A DNA stretch of 64,000 nt, taken from the NCBI RefSeq assembly GCF_014192645.1, contig NZ_JACHYE010000001.1:947170-1011169 (forward strand), read 5' to 3'. This DNA is from Herbaspirillum sp. Sphag64. Lineage in GTDB: Bacteria > Pseudomonadota > Gammaproteobacteria > Burkholderiales > Burkholderiaceae_D. Shown here in pieces: positions 62,780-64,000 of this stretch. Below the pieces are notes generated by a model that was not told the DNA's origin, searched no databases, and saw nothing but the letters and a program-made list of their open reading frames with translations. A program made the translations under genes and the position numbers. Each line of letters begins with the position of its first letter. Positions within the stretch are counted from its first letter, which is position 1.

Positions 62780-64000
62780 ATGAAACTGCTGGACAACTTT
62801 TTCAAGCTGAGTGAGAACGGGACCACGGTACGAACCGAATTACTGGCCGGTTTGACCACCTTCCTGACGATGGCCTACATCATTTTCGTCAATCCATCGA
62901 TCCTTGGCGACGCCGGTATGCCCAAGGATTCCGTGTTTGTGGCGACCTGTCTGGCCGCAGCCATTGGCACGCTGATCATGGGTCTGTACGCCAACTATCC
63001 GATCGGCATGGCACCGGGCATGGGGCTCAACGCCTACTTTGCCTACGCCGTGGTCAAAGGTATGGGCTTTCCATGGCAAGCCGCACTGGGCGCGGTTTTC
63101 ATCTCCGGCTGTCTGTTTGTGCTGGTGAGTCTGTTCCGTATCCGCGAATTGATCATCAACAGTATTCCGCATTCACTGCGTAGTGCGATACCGGCGGGTA
63201 TCGGGCTATTTCTTGCGCTCATCTCCCTCAAAACTGCTGGGATCGTAACCTCCAACCCAGCCACCTTCGTGACCCAGGGAGATCTGCACAAGGCTGCACC
63301 GGTACTGGCGATTATCGGCTTCCTGTCCATCGTGGCAATGGACCAGTTGAAGGTGCGTGGTGCCTTGCTGATCGGCATTTTGCTGGTCACCATCCTGAGC
63401 TTCGTGTTTGGCGGGAATCATTTCTCGGGCATTTTCTCGGCACCACCGTCAATTGCGCCGACCTTGTTGCATCTGGATATCAAGGGTGCCATTTCGATGG
63501 GCCTGATCAATGTGGTACTGGTGTTCTTCCTGGTCGAACTGTTTGACGCAACCGGCACCCTGATGGGCGTGGCGCAACGCGCCGGGCTGATCAAGGATGG
63601 CAAGATGGCGCGCATCAACAAGGCATTGCTGGCTGATAGCGGTGCGATCGTCGCCGGCTCTCTGCTGGGCACATCGAGCACAACCGCCTATATTGAAAGT
63701 GCAGCAGGCGTGCAAGAAGGTGGCCGTACCGGGTTGACCGCTGTGACCGTGGCTGTGCTGTTCCTGCTGGCGCTATTCATTGCGCCATTGGCAGGTGTGG
63801 TACCGGGTTATGCAACCGCACCGGCGCTGTTTTTTGTAGCTTGCCTGATGTTGCGCGAGTTGACTGAAATCAACTGGAAAGACACCACCGAGTGCGTACC
63901 AGCGGCAATTACTGCCCTGATCATGCCCTTCACGTATTCGATCGCCAACGGTCTGGCATTGGGTTTCATCAGCTACGCCGGTCTGAAGTTGCTGACCGGC
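62780..64000 (+). CDS. AzgA-type NCS2 purine (adenine/guanine/hypoxanthine) permease, partial
   Basis: N-terminal 407 codons of an NCS2 permease of the AzgA/GhxP-type branch, continuing past the window end. It starts MKLLDNFFKLSENGTTVRTELLAGLTTFLTMAYIIFVNP after GGAG. The motifs GMAPGMGLNAYFAYAVV, LFDATGTLMGVAQRAGL and the GTSSTTAYIESAAGVQEGGRTGLTA segment are diagnostic. It imports hypoxanthine, guanine or adenine by proton symport, which would supply the purine oxidation genes to the left. Confidence 0.95.
   Translation, partial: MKLLDNFFKLSENGTTVRTELLAGLTTFLTMAYIIFVNPSILGDAGMPKDSVFVATCLAAAIGTLIMGLYANYPIGMAPGMGLNAYFAYAVVKGMGFPWQAALGAVFISGCLFVLVSLFRIRELIINSIPHSLRSAIPAGIGLFLALISLKTAGIVTSNPATFVTQGDLHKAAPVLAIIGFLSIVAMDQLKVRGALLIGILLVTILSFVFGGNHFSGIFSAPPSIAPTLLHLDIKGAISMGLINVVLVFFLVELFDATGTLMGVAQRAGLIKDGKMARINKALLADSGAIVAGSLLGTSSTTAYIESAAGVQEGGRTGLTAVTVAVLFLLALFIAPLAGVVPGYATAPALFFVACLMLRELTEINWKDTTECVPAAITALIMPFTYSIANGLALGFISYAGLKLLTG

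Overview
The window looks like chromosomal DNA of a betaproteobacterium of the order Burkholderiales, most likely family Oxalobacteraceae (Herminiimonas/Janthinobacterium type). This is judged from gene order (icd|rluE, rpsT|murJ, rlmE-ftsH-folP-glmM, pst-pho-ppk) and from the protein sequences. Genes are densely packed. I see no insertion sequence, prophage or CRISPR array. Two genes run off the ends: icd on the left and a purine permease on the right.

Positions 1-25300 hold housekeeping genes: icd, the 23S rRNA pseudouridine synthase RluE, a Lys/Ala-repeat secreted peptide, a DUF192 protein, rpsT, murJ, a SirB1-like protein, the ABC-F ATPase Uup and penicillin-binding protein 1A. They continue with a tRNA-Arg(CCU) gene split by a group I intron, an orphan PhoB paralogue, glmM, folP, ftsH, rlmE, yhbY, greA and carAB. 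Smaller envelope or unknown genes follow (GlcG-like, NlpC/P60 peptidase, patatin lipoprotein).

Positions 25500-30300 hold an FAH-family hydrolase, a PACE efflux protein divergent from a LysR regulator, a chemotaxis receptor and a small membrane protein. Positions 30335-40316 form the phosphate regulon: pstS-pstC-pstA-pstB-phoU-phoB-phoR on the minus strand and ppk-sixA on the plus strand. The pstS and ppk promoters diverge, and each carries an 18-bp Pho box exactly 10 bp before a TACA(G/C)T -10 element.

A second receptor gene is followed by olsB, a PlcP-like metallophosphoesterase and a GT4 glycosyltransferase (42587-45242). These three overlapping genes look like an operon for phosphorus-free membrane lipids (ornithine lipid and glycolipid), and a degenerate Pho-type promoter lies upstream. 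This fits the adjacent phosphate regulon.

Positions 46400-64000 are devoted to purine oxidation and glyoxylate use: urate hydroxylase PuuD with a cytochrome c tail, a LysR regulator, a xanthine/urate permease, a UraD-AllC fusion protein and an 8-oxoguanine deaminase. Then come gcl-hyi-glxR-ttuD-pyk on the minus strand with a divergent LysR gene, and an AzgA-type permease. Together they would take up purines, oxidise them through urate and allantoate to glyoxylate, and feed the carbon through tartronate semialdehyde and glycerate to pyruvate. HIU hydrolase, allantoinase and the ureidoglycolate step are not recognised in the window.
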